A DNA stretch of 32,013 nt, from contig JAQBNZ010000198.1 of the NCBI GenBank assembly GCA_028288285.1, forward strand, positions 1 through 32,013, read 5' to 3'. This document shows, in pieces, positions 7,577 to 17,778 of this stretch; the first letter of the stretch is position 1; each line of letters begins with the position of its first letter. Position numbers and translations under genes: made by a program. The notes under the pieces are model-generated. The model saw nothing but the letters and a program-made list of their open reading frames with translations. It was not told the DNA's origin and ran no database searches. The DNA is from Mucilaginibacter sp. (lineage in GTDB: Bacteria > Bacteroidota > Bacteroidia > Sphingobacteriales > Sphingobacteriaceae).

Positions 7577-8813
7577 CTTTTTTGAAAGAAGCGTTAATCA
7601 TCCTGTTTAATGTTAGTCCTTGTATAATAATAGAAAATATCACTATAAAATAACTTCCTGATAGTATAAAATGCCTGTATGGCGATGCGGGTAAAGATAG
7701 TGCCAATGCTATAGTTATTCCGCCCCTTACTCCTGCCCAGGTCAGGATATTTATATTTGCATAACTAACATTTAAAGAGCGCCTTAAAAAGATTAAAGGC
7801 AACATAATACTTAACCATCTCGCTATTAATATAACACAAATACCGATACCCCCGGTTATCCAATAGTTTTTGATATAGGGTAAATTTACCATTTGCAAGC
7901 CTATCATTACAAACAAAACTGTGTTCAGCATTTCATCAATCAAAGTCCAGAATTTTTCGAGTGCTTCATGTGAGTGATCTTTAGTATCTGCGTTTATTGA
8001 TCTGCCGCCTGCAAGTAAGCCTGCTGTTACTACAGATAAGGGAATAGATAAATGAAAAAATGTTGCCATTACAGAATTGAACATTACCAAACCCAATGAT
8101 ACCAGTACAATTGTTTGAAAATCGTCAATAGATTTCATTAACCTAAAAGCTATATAGCCTGAAATTGCACCCATTCCTATACCTCCAAATACCTCTTGAA
8201 TAAACATTATAGCGGCCTTGCTAAAGTCTATATCGTTAACGCCCGATTGCGTGATCTCTAACAACGTAATGAATAAAACCAGCCCAATACCATCGTTGAA
8301 AAGCGATTCGCCGGAGATAATGGTTTCTAAATTTGTTGGCAGATTTGACCTTTTGATAATGGCCCCTACTGCAACCGGATCTGTTGGGGATACCAGCGCA
8401 CCAAACATCAGGCAATATATGTATGGAATTTTTATATCAATAAAGCCGGTAACAAAATATAGAATTGTACCAAAAATAGCGGTTGATAATATTACTCCTA
8501 AAGTGCTTAATATAAGCACCGGGTGCATTTCCTTCTTTAGTTTACGGATATTTAAATTAAAGGCACTTGCAAACAGCAGGAACCCCAGCATAATGTTCAA
8601 CACCGTGGTTGAAAAATTAATGTTTTTAGCTAAGATGGTTAGGTATTTAGCTATACCAGGATTAAGATTATCAATTGCAATGGTTATTATTGAGCCAACA
8701 ATAGCCAACGACATTATACCAATTGTTCCCGGCAACTTTAAAAAGCGTGCGTTTATATATGAATAAATAGCACTAACAATTATGAGAAGCGCAATTATCA
8801 GGAACAGGTGCAT
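7566..8813 (-). CDS. CPA1-type cation:proton (Na+/H+) antiporter
   Basis: 415 aa polytopic; FGALVSPTDPVAVGAI and ISGESLFNDGIGLVLF antiporter motifs. Confidence 0.88.
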   Translation of the reverse strand: MHLFLIIALLIIVSAIYSYINARFLKLPGTIGIMSLAIVGSIITIAIDNLNPGIAKYLTILAKNINFSTTVLNIMLGFLLFASAFNLNIRKLKKEMHPVLILSTLGVILSTAIFGTILYFVTGFIDIKIPYIYCLMFGALVSPTDPVAVGAIIKRSNLPTNLETIISGESLFNDGIGLVLFITLLEITQSGVNDIDFSKAAIMFIQEVFGGIGMGAISGYIAFRLMKSIDDFQTIVLVSLGLVMFNSVMATFFHLSIPLSVVTAGLLAGGRSINADTKDHSHEALEKFWTLIDEMLNTVLFVMIGLQMVNLPYIKNYWITGGIGICVILIARWLSIMLPLIFLRRSLNVSYANINILTWAGVRGGITIALALSLPASPYRHFILSGSYFIVIFSIIIQGLTLNRMINASFKKASA

Positions 8814-8863
8814 ATATGGTGCATAATAGAGGTTTATGGATCAGTAATGTCAAGCTACTATGG

Positions 8864-10162
8864 TTACCTTGCAACGGGGTCTGTCATCATGGTTTTGGTA
8901 TTAAAATGATGCACAATTAACCGGTTATCACTATTACGTGTAAAGTACCCAATTGCCCAGTTAAAAAACACTATAGCCTTATTGCTAAAACCAGCAAGCG
9001 ACATTAAGTGCACAAACATCCACAACAACCATGCAAAAAATCCCTGGAAGTGTAAACGCCTCAAATCGGCAACCGCCTTATTACGGCCTATAGTAGCCAT
9101 AGTCCCAAGGTCTGTATATACAAACGGAGTAGTAGGCTCGCCATTTATAATACTAATGAGGTTTTTAGCCAACTGTTTACCCTGCTGCAAAGCTACCTGC
9201 GCCACTCCAGGGAAACCAGCAGGATTTGCATCAGTTGTTACAGCCGCTACATCACCAATTGCAAACACATTCTTACAGCCTTTTACGCGGTTAATCTCGT
9301 CGGTTTGTATGCGTGAACCTTTGGCCACTATCTCAGGAGGTATTCCGTTAGGTATTTCTCCCCTAACACCGGCGGCCCAAAATACATTACGGGTTTTGAT
9401 TGCTGTGCCGTCATCTATTTTAAGCATATTGCCATCATAACTTTCAACGTGTACACTGTTAAAGATGGTCACATCCATTTCAGATAAAAACTGTTTTGCT
9501 TTTACTGATGCCTGTGGCGACATAGCTGCTAACAATTCGGGTTTACCCTCAACTAAATACACCTTCATATCCGAATTGCACAAGCCTGGATAATCTTTAC
9601 ATAAAATGTAGTCTCTCAATTCAGATAAAGCACCTGAAAGCTCAACACCTGTAGGTCCGCCACCAACTACTACAAAGGTTAATAAAGCATCCCGCTCTGC
9701 TCTATCGGTAGTTACTAAGGCTTTTTCTAAATTTTGCAACATCAGACTTCTAATGTTTTGCGCTTCGGCAATGTTTTTCATGGGCATTGTAAAATGCTCT
9801 AACTCTTTATTGCCAAAAAAATTTGTGTTGGCGCCGGTTGCAATAACCAGATAATCGTATTCAAATTCGCCTGCATCAGCAATTACAGTATTGTTATCAA
9901 AATCTATTCTTTGTACCACCGCCATATGGAAGGTAAAATTCTTTTGGTGGGTAAATATGCGCCTGATTGGAAAACCAATAGAATCGCCTTCGAGTACACC
10001 AGTTGCTACCTGGTAAAGCAATGGCTGAAATGTATGGTAGTTATGCTTATCAAGTAATAAAATTTCAACCGGTTTATTCTTTAATTTCTTTGCCAGTTGA
10101 ATACCACCAAAACCACCGCCTATAATAATTATGCGGGGAAATCCATCTTGTTTTTTATCCAT
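8864..10162 (-). CDS. Type II NADH dehydrogenase-like NAD(P)/FAD-dependent oxidoreductase
   Basis: IIIIGGGFGGIQLAKKL, VVVGGGPTGVELSGALSE, VFAIGDVAAV; start taken at MDKKQDG (10162) rather than ORF-track 10192. Confidence 0.85.
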   Translation of the reverse strand: MDKKQDGFPRIIIIGGGFGGIQLAKKLKNKPVEILLLDKHNYHTFQPLLYQVATGVLEGDSIGFPIRRIFTHQKNFTFHMAVVQRIDFDNNTVIADAGEFEYDYLVIATGANTNFFGNKELEHFTMPMKNIAEAQNIRSLMLQNLEKALVTTDRAERDALLTFVVVGGGPTGVELSGALSELRDYILCKDYPGLCNSDMKVYLVEGKPELLAAMSPQASVKAKQFLSEMDVTIFNSVHVESYDGNMLKIDDGTAIKTRNVFWAAGVRGEIPNGIPPEIVAKGSRIQTDEINRVKGCKNVFAIGDVAAVTTDANPAGFPGVAQVALQQGKQLAKNLISIINGEPTTPFVYTDLGTMATIGRNKAVADLRRLHFQGFFAWLLWMFVHLMSLAGFSNKAIVFFNWAIGYFTRNSDNRLIVHHFNTKTMMTDPVAR

Positions 10163-10281
10163 ATTATAGTATAGCCTGCTGCAATGTAACAAATTAAACA
10201 GCAGGCATGTGTTTAGTTCTTAACGGGATAAATAAATATGTGTTTTAGCAGACAATAATTTTATGGAAATGATGTAGATTG

Positions 10282-10442
10282 TTAACCACAGAGAACACAA
10301 AGAGAAAAGCACAAGGTACACAGAGATTGAAAAATAATTATTACTAATTATAACATTGTATTCTTTGTGGGAAGTATTACAATAATAAGTCTTAGTGCCC
10401 TCTGTGGTATTATAAATAAATCTCCATGTACTTTGTGGTTAA
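10282..10442. repeat. MITE-like intergenic element with TTAACCACA/TGTGGTTAA ends
   Basis: Perfect 9-bp terminal inverted repeats (10282-10290, 10434-10442) with internal degenerate ACCACAGAG...CACAAAG motifs in both orientations. Confidence 0.6.
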
Positions 10443-10494
10443 TTTAAAATCTATAACCAAAAAATAACTATAATTGCCATCGAACTTATATATA

Positions 10495-11292
10495 ATGCGT
10501 ATGCAATCCCTGCACATCATAAAAATAGGCGGAAACGTAATTGATAACTCAGAGAACCTGCACCGTTTCCTGAAAGATTTTACCTCGCTTAACGGTTATA
10601 AGATATTGGTACATGGCGGCGGTAAAGTGGCTACTCAAATATCAGAAACAATGGGTATTGAGACCAAACTGGTTGATGGCCGCCGTATTACTGATATTGA
10701 TACCCTGCGCATTGTAACTATGGTTTATGGCGGATTGATAAACAAGAATATTGTGGCCCAGTTGCAGCGCTATGGCAATAACGCTATTGGCTTAACCGGT
10801 GCGGACGGTGATTTTATCCGTGCTAAAAAGCGACCGGTAAAAACTATTGATTACGGTTTTGCCGGAGATATTTTTGAAGGATCAATAAACCCCGAGAATA
10901 TTGGCAAATTGCTTGACGGTGGCTTTACCCCTGTTTTTTGTGCCTTAACTCATGATGGTGAAGGTCAGTTATTAAATACCAATGCCGATACCATAGCATC
11001 GGCCCTGGCGGTAGCGTTATCAAAGCTATATGAAACCACCTTGGTTTACTGCTTTGAAAAGAAAGGCGTATTGCAGGATATTAATGACGAAGATTCACTG
11101 ATAAGAGATATTGACCCCGCTCGTTACGAAAAATTAAAGACCGAGCAAATCATTCACAGCGGAATGCTTCCTAAAATGGATAATGCATTTACAGCTATAT
11201 CATGCGGGGTTAAAGCAGTTATTATTGGCCATTCTGATGATTTGGGTCAGTTGAAAAACAAACAGGGTTTTGGTACGCGTTTAAGTAAATAA
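10495..11292 (+). CDS. argB: Acetylglutamate kinase family (N-acyl-glutamate kinase)
   Basis: IIKIGGNVIDN, KILVHGGGKVATQIS, LTGADGDFIRAKK; start may instead be ATG 10474 or 10501. Confidence 0.93.
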   Translation: MRMQSLHIIKIGGNVIDNSENLHRFLKDFTSLNGYKILVHGGGKVATQISETMGIETKLVDGRRITDIDTLRIVTMVYGGLINKNIVAQLQRYGNNAIGLTGADGDFIRAKKRPVKTIDYGFAGDIFEGSINPENIGKLLDGGFTPVFCALTHDGEGQLLNTNADTIASALAVALSKLYETTLVYCFEKKGVLQDINDEDSLIRDIDPARYEKLKTEQIIHSGMLPKMDNAFTAISCGVKAVIIGHSDDLGQLKNKQGFGTRLSK

Positions 11293-11296
11293 CAAC

Positions 11297-12112
11297 ATGG
11301 AAACACAACAGCATATAGCCATTTTAGGCAGCGGCAATATTGGTTTAGCTTTGGCTAAAGGATTAGTAAAAGCAGGTATTTTTAAACCGCAACAAATTAC
11401 ACTCACTCGTCGTAATATTACTGCTTTGGCTGAACTGGAAGCCGAAGGTTATAACGTAACCAGCGATAATGCCTTGGCTGTAACCAAAGCTGACATTGTT
11501 GTTTTGGCCATACTGCCACAGCAACTAAACAAACTGCTTGACGAAATTCAACCCGCTGCCAATAAAACAAAACACCTTTTAATATCGGTAGTATCGGGTG
11601 TAAGTTGTGAGGATATCCGTAATCAACTGGACCTGGACGTGCAGGTAATTCGTGCCATGCCTAATACTGCTATCGCTATTGGCCAAAGTATGACTTGTAT
11701 AGCAACAGATAATGCCTCTACAGAGAACATTAGCCTTGTTAAATCATTGTTTGATACTGTGGGTGTAAGCATCCAGATAAACGAAGAATTAATGACATCG
11801 GCCACTGCGCTTTGTGCTTGCGGCATAGCTTTCTTCTTAAGGTCTATCCGTGCGGCATCACAAGGTGGCACCGAGATAGGCTTTCATGCTCATGATGCGT
11901 TAAAAATGGCCGCCCAAACGGCTAAGGGCGCTGCCGATCTTTTACTCCAGCTATCCTCCCATCCCGAGCAGGAAATTGATAAGGTTACATCTCCTAAAGG
12001 CTGTACCATAGCCGGACTAAATGAGATGGAGCACAACGGCTTCAGTTCCGCTATGATAAAAGGTATAAAAATGTCTGCCGAAAAAGCAGGTGTATTGTAT
12101 AAGAGCGAATAA
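11297..12112 (+). CDS. proC: Pyrroline-5-carboxylate reductase
   Basis: 271 aa; IAILGSGNIGLALAKGL, VIRAMPNTAIAIGQSMT, C-terminal SPKGCTIAGLNEME; 4 nt after argB. Confidence 0.93.
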   Translation: METQQHIAILGSGNIGLALAKGLVKAGIFKPQQITLTRRNITALAELEAEGYNVTSDNALAVTKADIVVLAILPQQLNKLLDEIQPAANKTKHLLISVVSGVSCEDIRNQLDLDVQVIRAMPNTAIAIGQSMTCIATDNASTENISLVKSLFDTVGVSIQINEELMTSATALCACGIAFFLRSIRAASQGGTEIGFHAHDALKMAAQTAKGAADLLLQLSSHPEQEIDKVTSPKGCTIAGLNEMEHNGFSSAMIKGIKMSAEKAGVLYKSE

Positions 12113-12192
12113 TTACTGAGAAATTAAAGCAATTAGTTCAACTTCAATCTTGGTTTGTTAAGGTTAGTCAACCTAATTCAGGGCAAGTCAGT

Positions 12193-12525
12193 AACCTACC
12201 CCGTTGTTTGTGTCCTCACAAACAATTGCATTCAGGTGTTTAAAAATTTCGGTGGGGACACCGAAATGAGTAGTTGGACGGTGATATATAATCTATCCAG
12301 CCGTTTGTGTACTCACAAACAGTTGCCTTTAAGTATTTAAAAATTTCGGTGGGGACACCGAAATGAGTAGTTGGACTGTGATATATAACCTACCCCGCTG
12401 TTTGTGTCCTCACAAACAGTTGCCTTCAGGTGTTTAAAAATTTCGGTGGGAACACCGAAATGAGTAGTTGGACGGTGATATATAACCTACCCCGCTGTTT
12501 GCGTCCTCACAAACAGTTGCCTTTA
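12193..12525 (+). repeat. 97-bp tandem repeat, 3 full units plus a partial fourth, each full unit carrying two hairpins
   Basis: Unit starts at 12193, 12290, 12387 and 12484 (exact 97-bp spacing). Hairpin 1: (T/C)TGTTTGTG-TCCT-CACAAACA(A/G). Hairpin 2: ATTTCGGTG-GGGA/GGAA-CACCGAAAT. Confidence 0.93.
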
Positions 12526-12544
12526 GCATGTGCTTAAAGATTTC

Positions 12545-12566
12545 ACCACAGGGCACAAAGGGAGAT
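12545..12566. repeat. Degenerate fragment of the ACCACAGAG-type element
   Basis: ACCACAGGGCACAAAGGGAGAT resembles the arms of the 10282-10442 element. Confidence 0.4.
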
Positions 12567-12697
12567 TGACACCAAATTTTCTTCTTACCAGATTTATTTT
12601 TTTTATTATGAAGACAGCCTCTTGTAACTTTTTCATATCAAAGTCATCCTCCAAGTTATTTTTTAAGATATTTAAGAGTTAATCAGACTTTTTAAAT

Positions 12698-15505
12698 ATG
12701 AAGAAACTATTACTACCTGTATTTTTATTTGTCGCTTTTATTGCCTCTGCACAAAAAGTGTCCAAGAAACCGCTTGACCATACCGTTTATGATGGATGGC
12801 AAAATATTGCCAATGAACGTATCAGTAATGATGGTAAATATGTATTGTATGTAATAAAACCACAGGAGGGCGATGCCAATCTGGTAATTACTGATAGTAA
12901 AAATAGCAGTAAGTTAAATATTCCGCGTGCAGATACTGTACGTATCACTGCTGACTCAAAATACGCGGCGTTTCTGATAAGGCCTTTCTTTAAGGATACC
13001 CGCCTGGCCAGGATCAAAAAGAAAAAACCTGCCGAGTTTCCAAAAGATACGCTGGGCATAATAGCTTTAGGCAAAAACCAGGTAGAAAAGATTCCGGCTA
13101 TAAGATCATTTAAAATTGCCGATAAAGCATCAGTAATTGCTTATTTAATGCCTGCTGATTCATTGAAGAAACCTGCATCATCAGACACTTCGAAAAAAGC
13201 AATTGCCACAACAATAGCCCCGCCAATTCGTGACGGTGCCGAGCTTACTGTTAAAGAATTAATTAGCGGTAAAACCCGCACTTTTAAATATGTTACAGAG
13301 TATCAGTTAAGTAAAAATGGCAAACTACTGGCCTTTTCTGTTACAGCTCCCAAAAAATCAAAAGATGTAAAATCGGGGCTATTTGTTTATGATGTTGAGA
13401 AAGATACTTTAAAAGCAGTAAGCATGGGCCGTGGTAATTACCGCAATATCACTTTTGATGATGCTGCCAAACAATTGGCTTTTACAGCCGAAAAGAACCC
13501 CGAGAAAGCGCAGGTAAAACCGTTTAAATTATACTATTACCAAATTGGTAAAGATAGTGCCGAAGTTATAGCTGCACCAAAATCGGCAGGTATGCCGGCT
13601 AAGTGGGCTGTTAGCGGTGATGGTCGTGTATATTTTAGCAAGAGCGGCAGCAACCTTTTCTTTGGCACCGCCCCTATCCCCAAGCCTGCTGATACTACCA
13701 TTGTTGATTTTGAAGTGGCCCGGTTGGATATATGGAACTATAAAGACGATTACCTGCAGCCACAACAGTTAAAAAGCCTGCAACGCGAGCTTAAACGTAA
13801 TTATCTTGCTGTAATACACCCTGCCGAGGCTGACAAAAAGATGGTACAATTAGCTGATATAAATATTCAGAACGTGCTAATATCTGATAATAATAATGCA
13901 GAATACGCCCTGGGCCTTACTGATACCGGTGCCCGTGTACAATCACAATGGGAAGGTGGCAGTAACCAGGAAGCTTACCTGATAAACGTTAAAACCGGGG
14001 AGCGTAAACTAATAAACAGTCGGTTAAAGGGTCGCTACAGCATTTCGCCGGGTGGTAACTACGTGCTTTGGTTTGATTCAAAAGATCAAAACTGGCATAG
14101 CTATGCAATTGCCACAGACAAAAAAGTAAACTTAACCGCATCTACCAATGTTAAATGGGGCGATGAAGATAACGATGTGCCGGATGACCCATCAGCTTAC
14201 GGCGTTGCAGATTGGGAACAAGGTGATAAAAACGTGCTGATATATGACCGCTATGATATCTGGAGCATTGACCCTGCAACAGGCGCTGCCACAAACTTTA
14301 CCAATGGTATAGGCCGCAAAAACAAACTGGAGTTTAGGTATAACAGTACAGATCCGGATGAGAAATTCATCCCCAATAAAAAAGTACTTTGGATGATTGT
14401 CCAGAATGATGATAACAAGCAATGGGGATATTATAAGAAACAAATAGGCACAGTAACCGTACCGGTAAAAGTTGTAATGGCACCAAACGGTTTCAGCGGT
14501 TTACAAAAAGCCAAAAATGCCAATAACTTTATCTACACCAAATACAGCTACACACAATCACCAGATCTGTATGTATCAACAGACCTGAAAAAAGAAACTA
14601 AGCTAAGCGCTATAAACCCGCAGCAGGCCGAGTACAACTGGGGTACTGCTGAACTGGTACAATGGACAACCCCAAAAGGTTATCATTCAAAAGGTATCTT
14701 ATACAAACCGGAGAATTTTGATCCGACAAAAAAATATCCTTTAATAGCTTATTTTTATGAAAAATTAAGTGAGGGTTTGTATTCTTATGTACCACCGGCA
14801 CCTACTCCGTCAAGATTACCTATTTCATGGTTTGTAAGTAACGGTTATTTGGTTTTTGCACCAGATATTAGCTACGAAGCCGGTCACCCGGGAGCATCAG
14901 CAGTTGAGTTTGTTAACTCGGGCGTTGAGGCTTTAAAGAAAAATGCCTGGGTTGATGCCGCGCATATTGGCATACAGGGCCAAAGCTGGGGCGGTTACCA
15001 GGTTGCTTATTTAATTACCCAAACCAATATGTATGCCGCGGCATGGGCAGGTGCACCTGTTGCCAACATGACCTCGGCTTACGGTGGTATCCGCTGGGAA
15101 AGTGGCGTTAATAGGCAGTTCCAGTATGAAAAAACACAAAGCCGTATTGGAGCTACCCTGTGGGATAAACCGCAATTGTATATTGATAATTCGCCGCTGT
15201 TTATGCTACCAAAAGTTAAAACCCCGGTGGTTATTATGTCTAACGATGCGGATGGAGCTGTGCCATGGTACCAGGGTATTGAAATGTTTACTGCACTGCG
15301 CAGGTTAAATAAACCTGTATGGCTACTGCAATATAATGATGAGGCCCATAACCTGGTAAAACGTCAGAACCGTAAAGACATATCTATCCGTGAAGCACAG
15401 TTCTTTGACCATTTCCTGAAAGGGGCCCCTATGCCGGTTTGGCTGGCCAAAGGTGTACCTGCTGTTGATAAAGGAAAAGACTGGGGATTTGATTTGGTGA
15501 AATAG
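12698..15505 (+). CDS. S9-family (prolyl oligopeptidase-like) secreted peptidase
   Basis: 935 aa; signal peptide [35 protein letters not shown] (GxSxGG nucleophile), late [11 protein letters not shown] and DEAHNL motifs. Confidence 0.92.
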   Translation: MKKLLLPVFLFVAFIASAQKVSKKPLDHTVYDGWQNIANERISNDGKYVLYVIKPQEGDANLVITDSKNSSKLNIPRADTVRITADSKYAAFLIRPFFKDTRLARIKKKKPAEFPKDTLGIIALGKNQVEKIPAIRSFKIADKASVIAYLMPADSLKKPASSDTSKKAIATTIAPPIRDGAELTVKELISGKTRTFKYVTEYQLSKNGKLLAFSVTAPKKSKDVKSGLFVYDVEKDTLKAVSMGRGNYRNITFDDAAKQLAFTAEKNPEKAQVKPFKLYYYQIGKDSAEVIAAPKSAGMPAKWAVSGDGRVYFSKSGSNLFFGTAPIPKPADTTIVDFEVARLDIWNYKDDYLQPQQLKSLQRELKRNYLAVIHPAEADKKMVQLADINIQNVLISDNNNAEYALGLTDTGARVQSQWEGGSNQEAYLINVKTGERKLINSRLKGRYSISPGGNYVLWFDSKDQNWHSYAIATDKKVNLTASTNVKWGDEDNDVPDDPSAYGVADWEQGDKNVLIYDRYDIWSIDPATGAATNFTNGIGRKNKLEFRYNSTDPDEKFIPNKKVLWMIVQNDDNKQWGYYKKQIGTVTVPVKVVMAPNGFSGLQKAKNANNFIYTKYSYTQSPDLYVSTDLKKETKLSAINPQQAEYNWGTAELVQWTTPKGYHSKGILYKPENFDPTKKYPLIAYFYEKLSEGLYSYVPPAPTPSRLPISWFVSNGYLVFAPDISYEAGHPGASAVEFVNSGVEALKKNAWVDAAHIGIQGQSWGGYQVAYLITQTNMYAAAWAGAPVANMTSAYGGIRWESGVNRQFQYEKTQSRIGATLWDKPQLYIDNSPLFMLPKVKTPVVIMSNDADGAVPWYQGIEMFTALRRLNKPVWLLQYNDEAHNLVKRQNRKDISIREAQFFDHFLKGAPMPVWLAKGVPAVDKGKDWGFDLVK

Positions 15506-15538
15506 TAGAAGTATAATAAAATAGTAGAAGTATAAAAA
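15501..15538 (+). repeat. 19-bp direct tandem duplication spanning the S9 peptidase stop codon
   Basis: AATAGTAGAAGTATAATAA followed by AATAGTAGAAGTATAAAAA. Confidence 0.8.
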
Positions 15539-15539
15539 A

Positions 15540-15640
15540 TATGTCATTGCGAGCGATAGCGCGGCAATCTCGTAGCCAGTGCATGATCGCCTTGCATACT
15601 ACAAGATTGCCGCGTCGTTTCACTCCTCGCAATGACATAT
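15540..15640. repeat. Long imperfect palindromic (MITE/REPIN-like) element between convergent genes
   Basis: TATGTCATTGCGAG...CGCGGCAATCTcGTAG paired with CTAcAAGATTGCCGCG...CTCGCAATGACATA. Confidence 0.8.
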
Positions 15641-15656
15641 TATTTATAGCAACCTA

Positions 15657-16346
15657 TTATTCCAAGTAATAATGCTTTATTTTATCCAGCCGGTCGTCAA
15701 GTTCATATACCCATGGTGTTGCTGTAGGGATATCCAGTTTTGCAACATCCTCGTCACTTAGGTTATCTATATATTGTATTAAAGCTCTCAAACTGTTTCC
15801 ATGTGCGCATATGATCACTTTTTTGCCGTCCCTAATAGCAGGCACTATACTTTCATGCCAAAAGGGAAGCGCCCTCGTCATTGTTTCACTCAGGTTTTCG
15901 GTAAGAGGTAATTCACGGTAAGTAAGATCATTATAGCGCAGGTAGTGGCCGGGGAAACGTTTGTCTTGCTCAGTTATAGCTGGCGGGTGTTCATGCGGGT
16001 CGCGCCTCCATTTATGTACTTGCTCCTCGCCATATTTTTCAATAGTTTCAGCTTTGTTTAAACCTTGCAGTGCACCATAAAAACGTTCATTTAACCGCCA
16101 TGACTTTTGCACCGGAATCCATAAATGATCCAGCTCTTCCAAAACAAAGTGCATGGTTTTGATGGCCCGCTTTAACACAGATGTAAAACCGGTATCAAAC
16201 GTATAGCCATGTTTAGCAAGTAACTTCCCTGCCCGTTTGGCTTGTAATAATCCGTCTTCAGACAAATCAACATCTTCCCAGCCTGTAAAGCGGTTCTCTC
16301 TATTCCATGTACTCTCGCCATGGCGTATTAAAACAAGTTTCTGCAT
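15657..16346 (-). CDS. gpmA: 2,3-bisphosphoglycerate-dependent phosphoglycerate mutase
   Basis: [43 protein letters not shown]. Confidence 0.95.
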   Translation of the reverse strand: MQKLVLIRHGESTWNRENRFTGWEDVDLSEDGLLQAKRAGKLLAKHGYTFDTGFTSVLKRAIKTMHFVLEELDHLWIPVQKSWRLNERFYGALQGLNKAETIEKYGEEQVHKWRRDPHEHPPAITEQDKRFPGHYLRYNDLTYRELPLTENLSETMTRALPFWHESIVPAIRDGKKVIICAHGNSLRALIQYIDNLSDEDVAKLDIPTATPWVYELDDRLDKIKHYYLE

Positions 16347-16449
16347 AATATTCTTATTAACGCCTAATAGATATTTGAGTTTAAAATAATTGCTAATTAG
16401 CTGTATTTAAATTAGATTGCACTATAAACTAAATTAAACCTTACTTATT

Positions 16450-17043
16450 ATGATTCCAACAACACCCGTTACCGTAAAGGATGGAGTTGCCAACCCCGCG
16501 CCGCTTGGCCTGTGTGCCTTTGGCATGACCACCGTTTTGTTAAATATTCACAATGCCGGTTTTTTTGAGCTTAATACCATGATACTATCTATGGGCCTTT
16601 TTTATGGTGGCCTGGCACAAATAGTTGCGGGCATTATTGAGGCTGAAAAGAATAACACTTTTGGTTTAACGGCATTTACATCTTATGGATTTTTCTGGTT
16701 ATCATTGGTGGGCCTGCTAGTAATGCCTAAATTGGGTTGGGCGCCAAAACCATCTGAGCTATCAATGTGCTGTTACTTAGGCATATGGGGCTTATTTACA
16801 TTTTGCCTTTTCTTTGGCACCTTAAAATTGAGCCGCGCACTGCAATTTGTATTTGCATCATTAACCATATTATTCTTTTTATTGGCTTGGGGAAATGCTA
16901 CAGGGAACGAAAGCATTAAACACCTTGCAGGGTACGAAGGCATAATCTGCGGATTATCTGCCATTTATACTGGTATAGCAGTTGTGCTTAACGAAGTTTA
17001 CGGCAGAATAGTGATGCCGATAGGAACAGTAGTGAAAAAATAG
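16450..17043 (+). CDS. Acetate uptake transporter (GPR1/FUN34/YaaH family)
   Basis: 197 aa; [23 protein letters not shown] and [13 protein letters not shown]. Confidence 0.9.
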   Translation: MIPTTPVTVKDGVANPAPLGLCAFGMTTVLLNIHNAGFFELNTMILSMGLFYGGLAQIVAGIIEAEKNNTFGLTAFTSYGFFWLSLVGLLVMPKLGWAPKPSELSMCCYLGIWGLFTFCLFFGTLKLSRALQFVFASLTILFFLLAWGNATGNESIKHLAGYEGIICGLSAIYTGIAVVLNEVYGRIVMPIGTVVKK

Positions 17044-17078
17044 TTTCATTAGCTGAGCGACGCGTATAAACACTATTC

Positions 17079-17198
17079 AGTCACTTGGCTCCTGCCGAGT
17101 GACAACTATTATAAGGCCTCCGGCCGCCTCTTAAATACTCTAAGATGCTGCGGCGGGACGCCGTGTAATAACGGTCACTCGGCAGGAGCCGAGCGACT
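17079..17198. repeat. REPIN: two inverted REP hairpins flanking a GC-rich spacer
   Basis: AGTCACTTGGCTCCTGCCGAGTGAC (17079-17103) and GTCACTCGGCAGGAGCCGAGCGACT (17174-17198) are inverted copies at 23/25 and each is itself a hairpin. Confidence 0.85.
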
Positions 17199-17277
17199 AA
17201 ACACTCTCTTTTTTTTCGTTCATTGCCGTTAGTCGGGTTGAGTTTAAACCCTCAAAAATTTCTGCTAAATTGCGCCC

Positions 17278-17661
17278 GTGAAAGATCTTAAAAAATATTA
17301 CCTGATACCGGCCACTCCGGATGAGATATACATGGCCCTTACCAACCCTATAACTTTAGAATTGTGGACAGGCGAAACCGCAGTAATGTCTACTGAACCC
17401 GACTCTGAATTTTCTTTATGGGAAGGTAGCATAGTGGGTAAGAACATTGAATTTGAGGCTGGAAAGAAGATTGTACAGCAATGGTATTTTGACGGGCAGT
17501 CTGAAGATTCAATTGTAACTATTAAGCTTCATCCTGATAAGCAAGGTACATCTGTTGAGTTAAGACATACCAATATCCCCGATGCCGACTTTAATGATAT
17601 TGCCGAAGGCTGGAGCGATAGCTACTTTGGCAATCTTGCTGATTTCTTTTCTGAAGGATAA
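17278..17661 (+). CDS. SRPBCC/AHSA1-like domain protein
   Basis: GTG start; YLIPATPDEIYMALTNPITLELWTGE... and C-terminal EGWSDSYFGNLADFF typical of the START-like fold. Confidence 0.75.
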   Translation: MKDLKKYYLIPATPDEIYMALTNPITLELWTGETAVMSTEPDSEFSLWEGSIVGKNIEFEAGKKIVQQWYFDGQSEDSIVTIKLHPDKQGTSVELRHTNIPDADFNDIAEGWSDSYFGNLADFFSEG

Positions 17662-17717
17662 CGAGAAGAATCAAGAGGTAAGAATCAAGAAACGAGAAAT
17701 AGAAATTTATTATAAAC

Positions 17718-17752
17718 AAAAGCAGCCGCCCCAATTTGGAGCGGCTGCTTTT
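17718..17752. terminator. Bidirectional rho-independent terminator
   Basis: AAAAGCAGCCGC-cccaatttgga-GCGGCTGCTTTT between convergent genes. Confidence 0.92.
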
Positions 17753-17778
17753 ATTTATGCAATTATGTTATGCAGGGT

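Noticed and set aside
12155-12340. 61-aa ORF in the ORF track
   Set aside because: Lies largely in the 97-bp tandem repeat, whose length is not a multiple of 3; no recognisable protein.
12193-12525. CRISPR-like array
   Set aside because: Units are contiguous 97-bp repeats with no unique spacers and no cas genes nearby.
12193-12525. Conserved kissing-loop between hairpin 1 (GTGTCCTC) and hairpin 2 (GGGGACAC)
   Set aside because: Complementary in copy 1, but copy 2 (loop TACT) and copy 3 (loop GGAA) each introduce a mismatch, so the interaction is not supported by the repeat variation.
17079-17103. Shared origin of the 17-kb REP and the 97-bp hairpin 1 because both have TCCT loops
   Set aside because: Only the four-base loop is shared; stem sequences differ, so coincidence is the simpler explanation.
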